From NCBI RefSeq assembly GCF_000190755.2, contig NZ_JH109152.1, forward strand, positions 186,001-250,000: 64,000 nucleotides of DNA, written 5' to 3'. Positions 44,588 through 55,240 of the stretch are shown here, one piece after another. This DNA is from Methylobacter tundripaludum SV96 (lineage in GTDB: Bacteria > Pseudomonadota > Gammaproteobacteria > Methylococcales > Methylomonadaceae). The position numbers and the translations under genes were made by a program. Below the pieces are notes generated by a model. The model was given only the letters and a program-made list of their open reading frames with translations. It ran no database searches and had not been told where the DNA came from. Every line of letters starts with the position of its first letter. Position 1 is the stretch's first letter.

Positions 44588-44739
44588 AATGTGTTATTCC
44601 AGATTGTTGCAGTTTAACTATTCCAGCCGCGTCATGGGTTTGTCCGGGTCAAAAGCAAACTCGGCTGCTATGACAAATAAAGCTTTTTAGCCGATTAAAA
44701 GTTTCAGGCTGCCTGCCTTAAAGATGATCGTCGTTCAAT

Positions 44740-45255
44740 TTATTCCGCAATGGTTGAATGGTGTTGACTGTGTTCCGGTATGACGTCGCTGCCGTGATCC
44801 TTTAGCTGGGCATCGAACCACATATGAAGCGCCTGAACATACTGGGGATACTCGGTTGAATAATGAATCTGCGCACCGTTCGGTAACGCTTTATATTCAA
44901 ATTTTATATCGTCGGTTTCCGCCTTTTTTAACTGAGCCAGACCCGGCATATCAGGACCGTGGACACGTTCAGTCGTAGAAAAATCACCTTTCCTGAAGGC
45001 ATCGGCAACTTTAAGTAGATGTTCCTGAACCAGTTTGATCTGCTTGGTATTGTCTGCCGATTTGACGACAACATGCTGGACACCGCCATGAACGGTTTTG
45101 GTAAACGTTTGCAGGGTTTGGTCCAGTGCATAGGGCACCACTCGCTGTACGCGGTGATGCACTTCCTCAACCTGCTTGGGGGCGGCTTGTTCAATAGCCG
45201 ACGCTGTCGCAGAAAAAAGCAAAAGTCCAACCACTATTAATGGGTAATTTTTCAT
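44740..45255 (-). CDS. Periplasmic protein of unknown function
   Basis: A 171-residue protein with a signal peptide (KNYPLIVVGLLLFSATASA). The mature part is helical and contains HHRVQRVVPYALDQTLQTFT, FRKGDFSTTERVHGPDMPGL and YSTEYPQYVQALHMWFDAQL, with a His-rich end (DVIPEHSQHHSTIAE). Similar proteins annotated only as hypothetical aspartate carbamoyltransferase-like or unknown are common; I do not assign a function. It is monocistronic upstream of hsp20-lon in the same direction. Confidence 0.65.
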   Translation of the reverse strand: MKNYPLIVVGLLLFSATASAIEQAAPKQVEEVHHRVQRVVPYALDQTLQTFTKTVHGGVQHVVVKSADNTKQIKLVQEHLLKVADAFRKGDFSTTERVHGPDMPGLAQLKKAETDDIKFEYKALPNGAQIHYSTEYPQYVQALHMWFDAQLKDHGSDVIPEHSQHHSTIAE

Positions 45256-45423
45256 AATCGCACTTCCCGTTTAGTTAAGACGCAATGAAAATATCTTATG
45301 AGAACACCTAAAAACTCATAGTGAAGTATCTCTTGCTTACGCCCCCTGATAAATCCGTACGACTACTTACAACTAAAGTTTCGGAGTTCATTTTTAACCA
45401 CATAACAGCCACAAGCCTCTGAT

Positions 45424-45771
45424 TTACGAAGCCTCAAGCCGTAAAGTCCTAGGGTCAAGTTGCAGGACTTGCACAAATAGGCACTGTATGTGCCTATCAA
45501 TGGTTTCCATGACCAAGGCAACTGCATCGCCCAATACGGCTTTTAATTCATCTAAGGCGCCGGTGACCTTCCCGCGCAAACATACCAATCGATTCCTTTT
45601 TCTACCACAGCCAGAGCAGCAAGGTATAAACCACTTCACGAATCGGTATACCCGAACGTTTATGAAAAACCTGCTCGACTCAGGATGGTCTTCATGCCAA
45701 TTTGTTGCCGGAGGTTGGCAAATACGTTATCGATTAAAAGACCGCTTGCTTGCAGAAGGTCAATGGTAGTG
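45424..45771 (-). pseudogene. Relic of an IS4-like transposase, internally deleted
   Basis: On the minus strand the sequence from about 45771 encodes IDLLQASGLLIDNVFANLRQ, then MKTILSRAGFHKRSGIPIRE and VVYTLLLWLW, the N-terminal start typical of a group of IS4-like transposases, and then a stop. After a short gap a second frame encodes LRGKVTGALDELKAVLGDA through LDPRTLRLEAS, resembling the C-terminal end. The catalytic middle is missing, so this is a deletion relic. Confidence 0.55.
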
Positions 45772-46258
45772 CGGTCATTTTTGTGGCAGGTTGCATGAGC
45801 GTCCTATTGGGATACTATTTTGCTTTCAATGTACTCAGAATTATATATCTAAAGGTATAATTAATTTATTGTATATCAATTACTTATTGTGTTTTTTCAG
45901 CTCAGAAGCTTTAGTCGGTAAGTATTTGTACTTATTTTTTTTATTTTTACTTTCCGTTCTAATACCACTGATTGAGTTATTGCCCTATGTTGTTCGATAA
46001 GGTAATAACACTGCAATTTAACAAAAAATTGGCTATGTCACCCACCATTAAAAAAGCAAAAATGAAGCAAGTTCAAATCCTGAAGGGTTCAGCATGACGA
46101 TATATCTTCAGGATATTGGCAACAGTTCATTGAGTAACAAAATCGCGCTAGGAATTAGATAATCCGCAAGACTTTATCCGACTCCTGATTTTGCTCTGAA
46201 ACATCGCTCGTAACTTACCTTACCTTATCCCTTTGATAAGCAGGCAGCTGTATCAACC
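45772..46258. other. AT-rich intergenic region
   Basis: No gene is supported. The stretch is markedly AT-rich compared with its neighbours and follows a transposase relic, so it may be decayed mobile DNA. A 69-codon hydrophobic frame at 45791-46000 lacks a ribosome site and recognisable features. Confidence 0.45.
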
Positions 46259-46972
46259 ATGTGCTCTATGAACCGTACCCACAATTTAAAAAATACATCT
46301 AAACTAGTCCATCAAGAAATTAGCAGGAAAATAGCTATCCATGAAGCAGGACATGCAGCCGCGATTTATCTTGGCAACCAACAAAAAGGGCTGCCGCCGG
46401 TTTTTTTTCTGATTTTTATTAAACCGTTGAACAATGACGTTCAGTCATCCGAGTTTTTAGGCAATCCCTCTGATCACTATATCGCTAAAGTAGAAGGCGG
46501 TCGCTTGATTCATACCCTGCCGTCATCGCTTGATGAGGCCACAAAAGACTTTTCCGCTGCACAGAAACATGCTTATCAACACGCCTTCGAAGCCGATATA
46601 ATCAATCTGCTCGTCGGGCCTTTAGCCGAAGCTAGATATCTCGCACTGCGTGACAACGAACCGATTAACCCGGAACTGGTGAATGTCAATGCACTGCAGT
46701 ATTACGGCGGCTCATCCGATTTGAAGGTTGTCAACGAGTATCTTGAGTGCTTTATCGACAGTGATGAATTGAGGGAAAGAAAAATGACTGAGTTATTTCT
46801 GGCGGCATTCAATTTTGTCAGTGAGCGGTCGAATTGGCTCGCGATTACCGCGTTGGCTGACTCTCTTTTGGCGCATCAGGAAAATATCATTGAATGCAAT
46901 GAAATTATTGACGTACTTGAATCCGGCAGATGCCGGATGGCTACTTCGCAAAGCATAGCGAGCTTCGGGTAG
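46259..46972 (+). CDS. M41-like HEAGH metallopeptidase-related protein
   Basis: A 237-residue soluble protein. ISRKIAIHEAGHAAAIYLGN near residues 22-41 is the zinc-binding HExxH helix in the form seen in FtsH-type M41 peptidases, but there is no AAA+ module or membrane segment. A later helix, HAFEADIINLLVGPLAEARY, resembles the M41 stretch preceding the third zinc ligand, which may be the Asp in GGSSDLKVVNEYL, as in FtsH. It may be a stand-alone M41-type protease or a zinc-binding relative of the kind found near phage or stress genes. An ATG at 46268 is an alternative start. Confidence 0.65.
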   Translation: MCSMNRTHNLKNTSKLVHQEISRKIAIHEAGHAAAIYLGNQQKGLPPVFFLIFIKPLNNDVQSSEFLGNPSDHYIAKVEGGRLIHTLPSSLDEATKDFSAAQKHAYQHAFEADIINLLVGPLAEARYLALRDNEPINPELVNVNALQYYGGSSDLKVVNEYLECFIDSDELRERKMTELFLAAFNFVSERSNWLAITALADSLLAHQENIIECNEIIDVLESGRCRMATSQSIASFG

Positions 46973-47167
46973 GTAGAGATTGGCTGTAAAACAACGCTCA
47001 ACATTCAATCGAGGCCAACATGCACGACTCACAATAGCCATCGCTGATAAAGCTTATGAAACATTTCTGTCGTTTGTTTAAACTCACCCCTATTACGAGC
47101 TCATCGTCGCAAAACCTATGGTTTTCCATGCCTGACATCGCCCTATAGCCCAGAGGGCATATCTCAA

Positions 47168-50100
47168 GTGATAGACATAACAACAAAAAATAAACCGCAG
47201 GGCGTGCCTAAACTGGGCAATTACATCGTTACCGAAAAGCTTGGAGAAAGCTTGCAGGCCTTGGTATTCAAGGGCTACCACAAAGACGTCCCCGACCAGC
47301 CGTTGATCATCAAACGGCTAAAACTGCTGTCGAGCTGGGACGACCAGTCCCGGCATCTGCGCCAGAAAATTGAACGCCTGAAAGTGCTGCATGATCCGAG
47401 GGTTTGTACGCCGATTGCCCTGGAGTCCTACGGCGACCAGCAATTTATCGTTCAGCCCTGGTTCGCCGGACAACCGCTGAACTGTTGGGTAAAACAGCAA
47501 GACAAACTCGATCTCAACGATTTTTTTACGCTGGCCTGCACACTGGCCGATACGCTGCAAGCGGTACACGATGCCGGCATTACTCACGGCGGCATCAAAC
47601 CCCACAATATTCTGCTACAGCCGGGAACGCTGACCCTGCGGCTGACCGATTTCATCACTCCGCTCGATATTCGCGATGTCAGCCATTTTATCTACGACCC
47701 GGAATTCGTACGCCACACTTTGGCCTACACCTCGCCGGAACAGACCGGCCGCATCAACTATAGAGTTGATTTTTCCACCGATTTGTATTCATTGGGAATC
47801 GTATTTTATGAACTACTTACCGGCCAGTTGCCGTTTTTTTCCAGCGATCCGCTGGAGCTGATTCACTCGCATCTGGCCGAAGAAACGCCTAAAGTCAATC
47901 AGCTCAATCCGCAGCTTCCGCAAGCCTTGGCCGATATTATTGCCAAACTCACGGTCAAGCAGCCGGAGAAGCGTTACCAGAGCGCATCGGGTTTGCTGGC
48001 CGACTTGATCCGCTGCAAGAATGAATACAGCGCCACCGGCAACGTATCGGCGTTTACAGTTGGCCAGCACGATCGCAGCCGCCGGGTCATCTTTATTTCG
48101 AAAATGGTGGGCCGCCAGACCGAAAGCCTGTTGATACAGCAGCAATACAACGAGGTTATCGACGGCAAATTCCGTTCGGTATTTATTTCCGGCCTATCCG
48201 GCATCGGTAAAACCCGGCTGATTCAGGAACTGCAAAAACCATTGGTCAAAAATCGCGGCTACTTCACTTCCGGCAAATTCGACCAATACCAGAAAAATAT
48301 CCCCTACAGCTCGCTGATACAGGCCTTGCGCAATCTGATCCGCATCTTTTTGACCGAAAGCGACTCACAGGTTCAGCAGTGGCGGGCCAAAATACTCGAC
48401 GTCGTAGACAGCAACGGCAGCGTCATCAGTGACGTGTTGCCGGAACTGGAATTCATCATCGGCCCCCAGCCGGAAGTGCCGCATCTGCCGCCGGTGGAAG
48501 CCCGCAACCGTTTCAACAATTTGTTCGGCCGGTTCCTGGCCTGCCTGGCCAGCGAAGACAATCCGCTGGTGCTGTTTATCGACGACCTGCAATGGTGCGA
48601 CAGTGCAACTTTCGATTTTCTACAAAACCTGTTCGACAGCCATCATGAGCATCCTTTCCTGTTTTTCATGGGTGCCTATCGACACAATGAAGTCGACAGC
48701 AGCCATCCGCTCAGCAAACTGATCCGCAAGATTCAGGAAAACAACGGCCCGTTCGCGGAAATTCGCGTGGAGGCGCTAACCGACGCCGACTGCCACGAGA
48801 TGGTCGCCTATATCCTCGATTCCTCGCTGGAAGCCACGGCCAATCTGGCGGAGTTTATCGCCCACCTCACCGAAGGCAACCCGCTGTTCGTCAGCGAAAG
48901 TTTGGCCTGGCTGTATAACGAGGATTTGCTGAATACCGACGCCGAACAACACTGGCATTGGGACATCAAGCGGATTCGCGACACGCAGATGCCGACCTCG
49001 GTAGTGGAATTGTTCAGCTCCAAGGTGGGCAAATTACCGGTTAAAACCCTGCATATCCTCGACCACTGCGCCTGCATGGGCAACCGTTTCAGCGTAGAAG
49101 ATGTGGCGCTGGTGCTGGATATTCGCATCGAACAGCTGTTTGAAGATTTGAAGCCGGTATTGAATCTGGGCATGCTGCTGGAAAACAAATCCGACTTGCA
49201 GTTCGTCCACGACCGGGTCCAGGAAGCGGTGCTGCGCCAAGTCGATTCCCAAGCCAAACCCGCTATCCACTGGCGCATAGGCAACCGCCTGCTGCAAGCG
49301 GTGCCGACAGGAACCGATCTTGAAAGCCTTGACAACTTGTTCACCATTGCCGCCCACCTCAATCTGGGCCGCCCGGCTGACCTGGATCAGGAACTGGCTT
49401 ATCGGTTGGTCAATATCAACTTCCATGCCGGAAACAAGGCGCTGGATGCACTGGCCGGCGATGCCGCCAACGATTTTTTCCAGAAAGCCCACGACTACCT
49501 GCCGGACGATTGCTGGCAACAGGCTTACGACCTGACTTTTCGCATTTACCAGCGTCTGGCCAAGACGGAGCTGATGTGCGGCCGTTACGAAAAATCGGAA
49601 GTGCTGCTTAATCATCTGATCGAATACGCCGCCAGCGACCTGGACAAAGCCGAAGCCCTGGCGGAACAGACCACGTCGTTGTCCTCGTTCGGCAATTTCA
49701 ACAAGGCGATAGCGACCGCCAACCGCGGCTTGGCCTATTTCGGCAAAGCGATTCCCGAACAGCCCGAGACGGCCCAACAGCGTATGCTGGCGTTAATGGC
49801 GCAAATCGAACAGCAAGACGACGTCTGGACGACTATCCTGCACATGCCATTTACTAAGGACCGGAAAAGCAAGATCGAGCTGGCGTTTTACAGCGAACTA
49901 ATCCCCGATCTCTATATGTCCGGCCTAGTGCCGCAGTTGTATCTGTCAGCGGCGCAATCGACGCTGCATTGCCTGCAGGGCGGCATGGATGAATCGGTGA
50001 TTTATTCGTTTTCTATCATGGGGCTCAATCTCGGCGAACAGGGCAAGTTCGAACCGGCATTCCTGTACCAGGATCTGGCCCACGATCTGTGTGCAAAACA

Positions 50101-52300
50101 CCCCAATACTTTTGGCGCCACCCGCGGTATGAACGGCATTGTCTGGTGCAACATGCATTCGCGCAGCCATCCGGCCGAGATTGTCGATTACTGCCACAAA
50201 GGCATACAGTGCGGCAAGAATTGCGGCGATTTGTATAACGCCGGCTTGTCCTACGGGCCGTTGATGTGGAATTTGCAGGTGCAGGGCAAAAACCTGCGTT
50301 GGGTTGAAGAAGCCGCCGAGGAATGCCTGAATTTTTCCCGCAAGAACCAGCTGTTGTTCTCGGTCGGCCTCGCCGAAGCCGTGCTGGCCGGCTGGGTGGC
50401 GCCGATGAAAGCCGATTACCAGCCGGTGGACATGACCGAAACGCTGGCGCGCTGGGAAGCCGACAATTATGTCTCCGCTTCCGGCAGTTATTTTGCGTTG
50501 CTGGGTTTCGCCCAGCATTATCTGGGCGATTACGCTGCTGCGGCTGTGTCCTTGCAGACGGTGGAACGCTATCTGCACGGCCTGACCGATAACGTGCTGA
50601 AACGCCTCTGGTATGTGTTCCGTATTGTCAATCGCCTGCGCTGGCCGGAGGGTGCCGATTGGCCGACGCTTGAAGCGGAAATCGCGCCGTTGCTGGCCGA
50701 GCTGGAAACCTGGGCCCGTCTCGGACCGCTGCTGCAACCCTTCCTGGCCTTTATTCATGCCGAGATCGCCCGCGCCCGAAACCAAATGCGCGACGCCCGC
50801 AACTTGTATCTGGATGCCATCGCGATCGCCCAGGCACAAAACTACGACCTGCTTACCGGCCATTTATACGAAGCGTTGGCCGAGGTGCTGACAGCCGGCA
50901 ATCTAGGCGACGCCGAACTTTACTACGGCGCGGCGCGGCGCATGTACGGGATGTGCCGCGCCGATCGCAAAAGCGAACTATTGCAGCAGCGTCACCCTTA
51001 CACCGCCCCCGACAACGCAGTTCGCGCCGAAAAAACCGTTGCCCTCGACGCGCCGGCTACCCTGCCGAATCTCGATTTCAATTACCTGATCAAATCGGCA
51101 TTGGCGCTATCGGCGGAAGTCGATCTGAATCGGCTCATGCAAAAAATCATGACCGTAGTGCTGGAAAGCTCAGGGGCACAGCACGGCTACTTGCTGATCA
51201 AGGAGGCGGATGAACTGCTGATCGCCGCGGAATACCATGTCGGCAAAAAACACGTCGTTAACCGCCGGCATCTCAACCTTAACCAGACCTCTGGCAGCAT
51301 TAGCCGCGCCATCGTCAATTACGTGTTGCGCACGCGTAAAAAAGTGTTACTGCACGATGCGATGACCGAAGGCGAGTTTCAGAATACCCCTGAGGTACAG
51401 GCGCTAAGACTGCGTTCGGTGCTGTGCCTGCCGGTCATTAAGCAAAAGGAACTCATCGGCCTGCTCTACCTGGAAAACCGGCTGTCGACCGGTGTGTTTA
51501 CCGCCGAAAAAACCGATATGACCGAACTATTGACCGCCCAGGCTGCGATTTCCCTGGAAAACGCCCGCCTGCTGGAACAAACCCTGCTGGCCTACACCAA
51601 ACTACAGGAAAACCAGGAGCACATGCTGCAAATGGAAAAACTCTCTGCATTGGGGACGCTGGTCGGCGGCGTGGCGCATGAGATCAACAACCCGCTGATG
51701 GGAATAATGAATTTTGTCGAATTCGCCGCAGACAGAAGTACTGATGAAAAATCAAAGGAAGTTCTCGATCAGGCGCTACAGCAAATTCACCGCATCAAGA
51801 AGATTGTCAGCAACATGCTGCTATTTATCCACACCAGATCGGTCCCAAGCGGCAACTGTCAGGTCGCGGAGGTAATCAAACAAACTCAGTTACTGCTGGA
51901 AGGCGAATTGAGCAAAAACGGCATAGCCGTTGAGGTCGATGCCGCCAACGATCTGCCGGCCATCCGCTGTAGCGCCGACAGCCTGCAGCAGATTCTGGTC
52001 AATCTGATCATTAACGCCCGCGACGCGCTAGCCGACAGCCGGCAACCACAAATCAAAATCATAGTTAGGCCCATGGAGGAGATGCTGGAACTAAGCGTGA
52101 CCGATAACGGTCCCGGAATCCCACAAGACATACAAAGCAAAATTTTCGATCCATTTTTTACCACCAAGCCTCCCGGAAAAGGTACCGGCCTGGGCTTGTC
52201 AGTCATCCGCCGTCTAGTTCAGGATGTCGGGGGCAATATACAGGTGGAGAGTATATATGGACACGGCTGCTGCATGCGGCTACGATTTCCCCCTATTTGA
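47168..52300 (+). CDS. Kinase-like/AAA ATPase/GAF/histidine kinase multidomain sensor
   Basis: A 1710-residue protein of the family that joins a Ser/Thr-kinase domain, an AAA-type ATPase, TPR-like helices, GAF and a histidine kinase. Residues about 15-275 are kinase-like: Lys49 is kept in LIIKRLK and the [20 protein letters not shown] segment is normal. The catalytic loop, however, reads HGGIKPHN (Gly142 where HRD has Asp) and DFG is DFI (161-163), so it is probably a pseudokinase. Walker [11 protein letters not shown] is near 340 and Walker [11 protein letters not shown] near 468. GAF spans about 1305-1475. The H-box [11 protein letters not shown] has His1504; the N, G1 and G2 boxes of HATPase_c follow near 1610, 1644 and 1671. 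The frame starts with ATG at 47168. Confidence 0.88.
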   Translation: MIDITTKNKPQGVPKLGNYIVTEKLGESLQALVFKGYHKDVPDQPLIIKRLKLLSSWDDQSRHLRQKIERLKVLHDPRVCTPIALESYGDQQFIVQPWFAGQPLNCWVKQQDKLDLNDFFTLACTLADTLQAVHDAGITHGGIKPHNILLQPGTLTLRLTDFITPLDIRDVSHFIYDPEFVRHTLAYTSPEQTGRINYRVDFSTDLYSLGIVFYELLTGQLPFFSSDPLELIHSHLAEETPKVNQLNPQLPQALADIIAKLTVKQPEKRYQSASGLLADLIRCKNEYSATGNVSAFTVGQHDRSRRVIFISKMVGRQTESLLIQQQYNEVIDGKFRSVFISGLSGIGKTRLIQELQKPLVKNRGYFTSGKFDQYQKNIPYSSLIQALRNLIRIFLTESDSQVQQWRAKILDVVDSNGSVISDVLPELEFIIGPQPEVPHLPPVEARNRFNNLFGRFLACLASEDNPLVLFIDDLQWCDSATFDFLQNLFDSHHEHPFLFFMGAYRHNEVDSSHPLSKLIRKIQENNGPFAEIRVEALTDADCHEMVAYILDSSLEATANLAEFIAHLTEGNPLFVSESLAWLYNEDLLNTDAEQHWHWDIKRIRDTQMPTSVVELFSSKVGKLPVKTLHILDHCACMGNRFSVEDVALVLDIRIEQLFEDLKPVLNLGMLLENKSDLQFVHDRVQEAVLRQVDSQAKPAIHWRIGNRLLQAVPTGTDLESLDNLFTIAAHLNLGRPADLDQELAYRLVNINFHAGNKALDALAGDAANDFFQKAHDYLPDDCWQQAYDLTFRIYQRLAKTELMCGRYEKSEVLLNHLIEYAASDLDKAEALAEQTTSLSSFGNFNKAIATANRGLAYFGKAIPEQPETAQQRMLALMAQIEQQDDVWTTILHMPFTKDRKSKIELAFYSELIPDLYMSGLVPQLYLSAAQSTLHCLQGGMDESVIYSFSIMGLNLGEQGKFEPAFLYQDLAHDLCAKHPNTFGATRGMNGIVWCNMHSRSHPAEIVDYCHKGIQCGKNCGDLYNAGLSYGPLMWNLQVQGKNLRWVEEAAEECLNFSRKNQLLFSVGLAEAVLAGWVAPMKADYQPVDMTETLARWEADNYVSASGSYFALLGFAQHYLGDYAAAAVSLQTVERYLHGLTDNVLKRLWYVFRIVNRLRWPEGADWPTLEAEIAPLLAELETWARLGPLLQPFLAFIHAEIARARNQMRDARNLYLDAIAIAQAQNYDLLTGHLYEALAEVLTAGNLGDAELYYGAARRMYGMCRADRKSELLQQRHPYTAPDNAVRAEKTVALDAPATLPNLDFNYLIKSALALSAEVDLNRLMQKIMTVVLESSGAQHGYLLIKEADELLIAAEYHVGKKHVVNRRHLNLNQTSGSISRAIVNYVLRTRKKVLLHDAMTEGEFQNTPEVQALRLRSVLCLPVIKQKELIGLLYLENRLSTGVFTAEKTDMTELLTAQAAISLENARLLEQTLLAYTKLQENQEHMLQMEKLSALGTLVGGVAHEINNPLMGIMNFVEFAADRSTDEKSKEVLDQALQQIHRIKKIVSNMLLFIHTRSVPSGNCQVAEVIKQTQLLLEGELSKNGIAVEVDAANDLPAIRCSADSLQQILVNLIINARDALADSRQPQIKIIVRPMEEMLELSVTDNGPGIPQDIQSKIFDPFFTTKPPGKGTGLGLSVIRRLVQDVGGNIQVESIYGHGCCMRLRFPPI

Positions 52301-52334
52301 GCATTTAAATCCTAATACACAAGAGACACTCTAT

Positions 52335-53036
52335 ATGGCAAGCAACATTCTGGTAATAGACGACGATCCTGCGGTGCGCAGTGCCTTCAAACTGATTCTG
52401 GAAGATGACAGTTTCTCGGTTCGTGAAGCCGAGAACGGTTTGCAAGGCATCGAAATGACCCTAGCCGAACGTCCCGATCTGATTTTTCTCGATCTGCGCA
52501 TGCCCGGCATCGATGGCGTGGAAACCTTGCGCCGCCTGAAAGCCATTGATGAAACACTGAACGTTTATATCGTCACCGCTTTTGCCACCGAATACATGGA
52601 GCAGCTGAAAAGCATACATGAGGAAGGCTTTCAGTTCGAACTGGCCAGCAAGCCGCTGTCTTCCGAACAAATTCGTAATATCGCCCAGATCGCCCGTACT
52701 GCCCTTTCTCAGGAAGCACCGCGCGTAACGCCGCACAAACTGGTCCTAACTCTGTACGTGGTATCGCTGAACAGCGAAACCCGCGGTCTGGTCGAGCAGA
52801 TTACCGCTGCGCTCGCCAACCTCTACGATCCCGGATACTGGGTTTTAAACGTCGTCGAAGTATTGGGCATGCCGGAAAAAGCCCTGGAAAAAGACGTGTT
52901 TGCAACGCCGATGCTGGTGCGCGATGTGCCGGAACCCGTACTGAAACTGCTCGGCGACCTGTCGCGGATACCTTCCGTCATAGCGGCCATTACCACCGAA
53001 GCTAGAGGAGTCGGTTCACAAACCATCATCGTTTAA
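52335..53036 (+). CDS. Receiver domain fused to a KaiB-like domain
   Basis: A 233-residue protein from ATG 52335, which begins MASNILVIDDDPAV; a longer frame starts inside the kinase gene. Residues 1-120 are a receiver domain with acidic DDD, phospho-acceptor Asp53 (FLDLRMPG), a Thr switch (IVTAF) and Lys in ASKPLS. From about residue 134 the protein has the KaiB fold signature: HKLVLTLYVVSLNSETRGLV, then YWVLNVVEVLGMPEKALEKD and ATPMLVRDVPEPVLKLLGDL. This matches KaiB and SasA-type thioredoxin-like domains. It lies 34 bases after the kinase-like sensor and 15 bases before a hybrid kinase, so it is probably their phosphorylation target with a KaiB-type output. Confidence 0.85.
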   Translation: MASNILVIDDDPAVRSAFKLILEDDSFSVREAENGLQGIEMTLAERPDLIFLDLRMPGIDGVETLRRLKAIDETLNVYIVTAFATEYMEQLKSIHEEGFQFELASKPLSSEQIRNIAQIARTALSQEAPRVTPHKLVLTLYVVSLNSETRGLVEQITAALANLYDPGYWVLNVVEVLGMPEKALEKDVFATPMLVRDVPEPVLKLLGDLSRIPSVIAAITTEARGVGSQTIIV

Positions 53037-53051
53037 GTAAACTTACCGGCT

Positions 53052-54911
53052 ATGACCACTCACAACCCCAAGTTCGACCTGATTCTCGACACTATCACCG
53101 ACGGCGTTTTGGTTGTGGATAGCCAGGGCGTCGTACTCTATGCCAACCAAGCTGCCGAAATCCTGCTGGCACGCAGCCCGATAATCGGTCAATCGCTGGC
53201 GATTCCAGTCAATCCTGATAAAAACAGCTATCAGGACATTAATCTGATCCGTCCGAACGGACTCGTCTGGGCAGAAATGCGTTCCTCGCCGCTGGAGTGG
53301 GACGGACAACCCGGCTACGTCATCGCCTTGCGCGACATTACCGAACGCAAGCACATGGAGCTGGAACGGCAAAAATTCGTTTCGCTGGCCGATAACAGCA
53401 TGGAGTTCATCGGCATGTTCGACATGAAATTCCTTCCGTTCTATATCAACGAAGCCGGCATGCGCCTGATCGGCCTCGACAGCCTGGAGCAGTGCATCCG
53501 AACGCCAGTCCAGGAGTTTTTCTTCCCCGAAGATCAGCGCTTCATCCTTGATGAATTCTTCCCGCGCGTTGTGCGCGAGGGTCACGCCGATGTGGAAATC
53601 AGGTTTCGTCATTTCAAGAGCGGCGCGGCCATCTGGATGCTCTACAACGTGTTTTTCATCAAAGACAGTGCCGGCGAGCCAGTGGGTATCGCCACCGTGA
53701 GTCGTGATATCTCCGCGCGCAAACAGGCCGAGGCGGCCCTGCATGAGGCCGACCGACGTAAGGATGAATTTCTTGCCATGCTGGCTCATGAACTGAGAAA
53801 TCCACTGGCTCCCATCAGCAACGCAGCCCATATTTTAGATATGCTGAAGCTGGAGGATCCGCGGCTCAGCTGGGCTAAGGAAATCATTAAGCGGCAAGTG
53901 ATGCACCTCACTCACCTGGTGGACGATCTGCTGGATATTTCCCGTATCGCGCGTGGAAAAATTTCGCTGAAGAAAGAGCGGCTCGACCTTGTAGAAGTGA
54001 TTAAATCAGTGTTAGATACGGCGCGCGGCCCTATCTTGGCCAAACAACAACATCTCGATGTCCATCTGCCTGAACAACCGATACTGTTGGAGGGCGATTC
54101 CGTGCGCCTGTCCCAAGTGTTACTTAACCTGCTCGACAATGCCGGCAAATACTCCCTGGAAAACGCTCAAATCGAGGTTGATGTCCAACTGTACGGAACC
54201 GAAGTTGAGATTCAGGTGAGGGACAACGGCACCGGCATCTCGGCGGGACTATTACCGACCATTTTCGACCTATTTCAACAGGGTGCGCGCACCCTGGATC
54301 GGTCTCAGGGCGGATTAGGCATTGGGCTTACCCTGGTAAAGCGGCTGGTGGAACTACACGGCGGAAAGGTAACGGCATCAAGCCCCGGCGCCGGGCTGGG
54401 CTCCACCTTCAGCATTCGGTTGCCGACGATTGCCGAAGCGGCCGGCTTTCCTGCCGCCGAGACACCAACGCCATCGCCTAACGCAGGCATGCGGGTGCTG
54501 GTGGTGGACGATGATGCCGACGTAAGGGAGAGTACAGCACTCCTTCTGGAGCTGAATGGCTACGAGGTTAAAATGGCTGATTCCGGCGCGCACGCCATAA
54601 CGCTGATCGAGGCATTCCATCCCGACGTGGTGCTGCTGGACATCGGAATGCCCGTAGAGAATGGCTATCAGGTGGCTCAGCGGATCAGGAAACTGCCCAA
54701 CGGGGGCGATTTGCTGCTGGTAGCATTAAGCGGCTATGGGAGGGCGGAGGAATTAGCCCGTTCGCAAGAGGCGGGTTTCGATCATCACCTAATCAAGCCA
54801 TTGAATTTCAATACGCTCCGCGACCTGCTTTCAGAATGGGAGGTTAGGCTGGGCCGCCGCGTTGCAGATTCCCGGTTATTTGACCCGAAATGTGCAAACA
54901 AGCTGAATTAA
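53052..54911 (+). CDS. PAS-PAS hybrid histidine kinase with C-terminal receiver
   Basis: A 619-residue cytosolic hybrid kinase. PAS domains lie at about 8-105 (DTITDGVLVVDSQGVVLYAN) and 115-230 (FVSLADNSMEFIGMFDMKFL). The dimerisation domain has FLAMLAHELRNPLAPISNA with His246. HATPase_c follows with NLLDNAGKYS, VRDNGTGIS and GGLGIGLTLV. The C-terminal receiver starts near 476 (RVLVVDDDADVRES), with Asp530 in VVLLDIGMP and Lys in LIKPLN. It has no membrane segment. It follows the receiver-KaiB gene by 15 bases and should belong to the same operon. Its last residues may have been altered, since the next frame begins inside its 3' end with a transposase-like segment. Confidence 0.92.
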   Translation: MTTHNPKFDLILDTITDGVLVVDSQGVVLYANQAAEILLARSPIIGQSLAIPVNPDKNSYQDINLIRPNGLVWAEMRSSPLEWDGQPGYVIALRDITERKHMELERQKFVSLADNSMEFIGMFDMKFLPFYINEAGMRLIGLDSLEQCIRTPVQEFFFPEDQRFILDEFFPRVVREGHADVEIRFRHFKSGAAIWMLYNVFFIKDSAGEPVGIATVSRDISARKQAEAALHEADRRKDEFLAMLAHELRNPLAPISNAAHILDMLKLEDPRLSWAKEIIKRQVMHLTHLVDDLLDISRIARGKISLKKERLDLVEVIKSVLDTARGPILAKQQHLDVHLPEQPILLEGDSVRLSQVLLNLLDNAGKYSLENAQIEVDVQLYGTEVEIQVRDNGTGISAGLLPTIFDLFQQGARTLDRSQGGLGIGLTLVKRLVELHGGKVTASSPGAGLGSTFSIRLPTIAEAAGFPAAETPTPSPNAGMRVLVVDDDADVRESTALLLELNGYEVKMADSGAHAITLIEAFHPDVVLLDIGMPVENGYQVAQRIRKLPNGGDLLLVALSGYGRAEELARSQEAGFDHHLIKPLNFNTLRDLLSEWEVRLGRRVADSRLFDPKCANKLN

Positions 54912-55240
54912 CCGCCGAAGAGTGGCGTACGATTTATAAATTGCTACGGCTAAACCAACGGATCTTTGCAGGTTCAGTGGAAAAATGCCGGCGCTTTTTC
55001 AACGCGGTTCTGTGGATTTTACGTAGCGGAGAACATCGGAGTGTTTTTCTGATCCATAACCTGGATGATATTTTAGTTTCTGCGGAAGATGTAGCCTATC
55101 TGGAGAAGGTCTTCGACAAGTGTGCGACGGTTTATCCTCGCGGCGGCCATTTGGGCAATCTGTGGTACCCGGAGAATAAGGAACACCTATTGGACGTGTT
55201 CAAACCGCTGTTGCAAGGCTCGGCACAGCCCCATCTTTAA
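54890..55240 (+). pseudogene. Chimeric relic: transposase start joined to a hydrolase end
   Basis: An open frame of 116 codons made of two unrelated parts. The first 45 or so residues (LTAEEWRTIYKLLRLNQRIF, then FFNAVLWILRSGEH) look like the N-terminus of an IS5-family transposase. The rest (VFLIHNLDDILVSAEDVAYL, then VYPRGGHLGNLWYPENKEHL) is the C-terminal end of an alpha/beta-hydrolase, with the late Asp and the catalytic-type His in GGHLGN. The junction is near base 55033. It is most easily explained by an insertion followed by deletion. The open frame across the join is probably chance. Confidence 0.55.

Noticed and set aside
47168-54911. Full Kai clock
   Set aside because: Only a KaiB-like domain is present; no KaiC or KaiA sequence is visible in the window.
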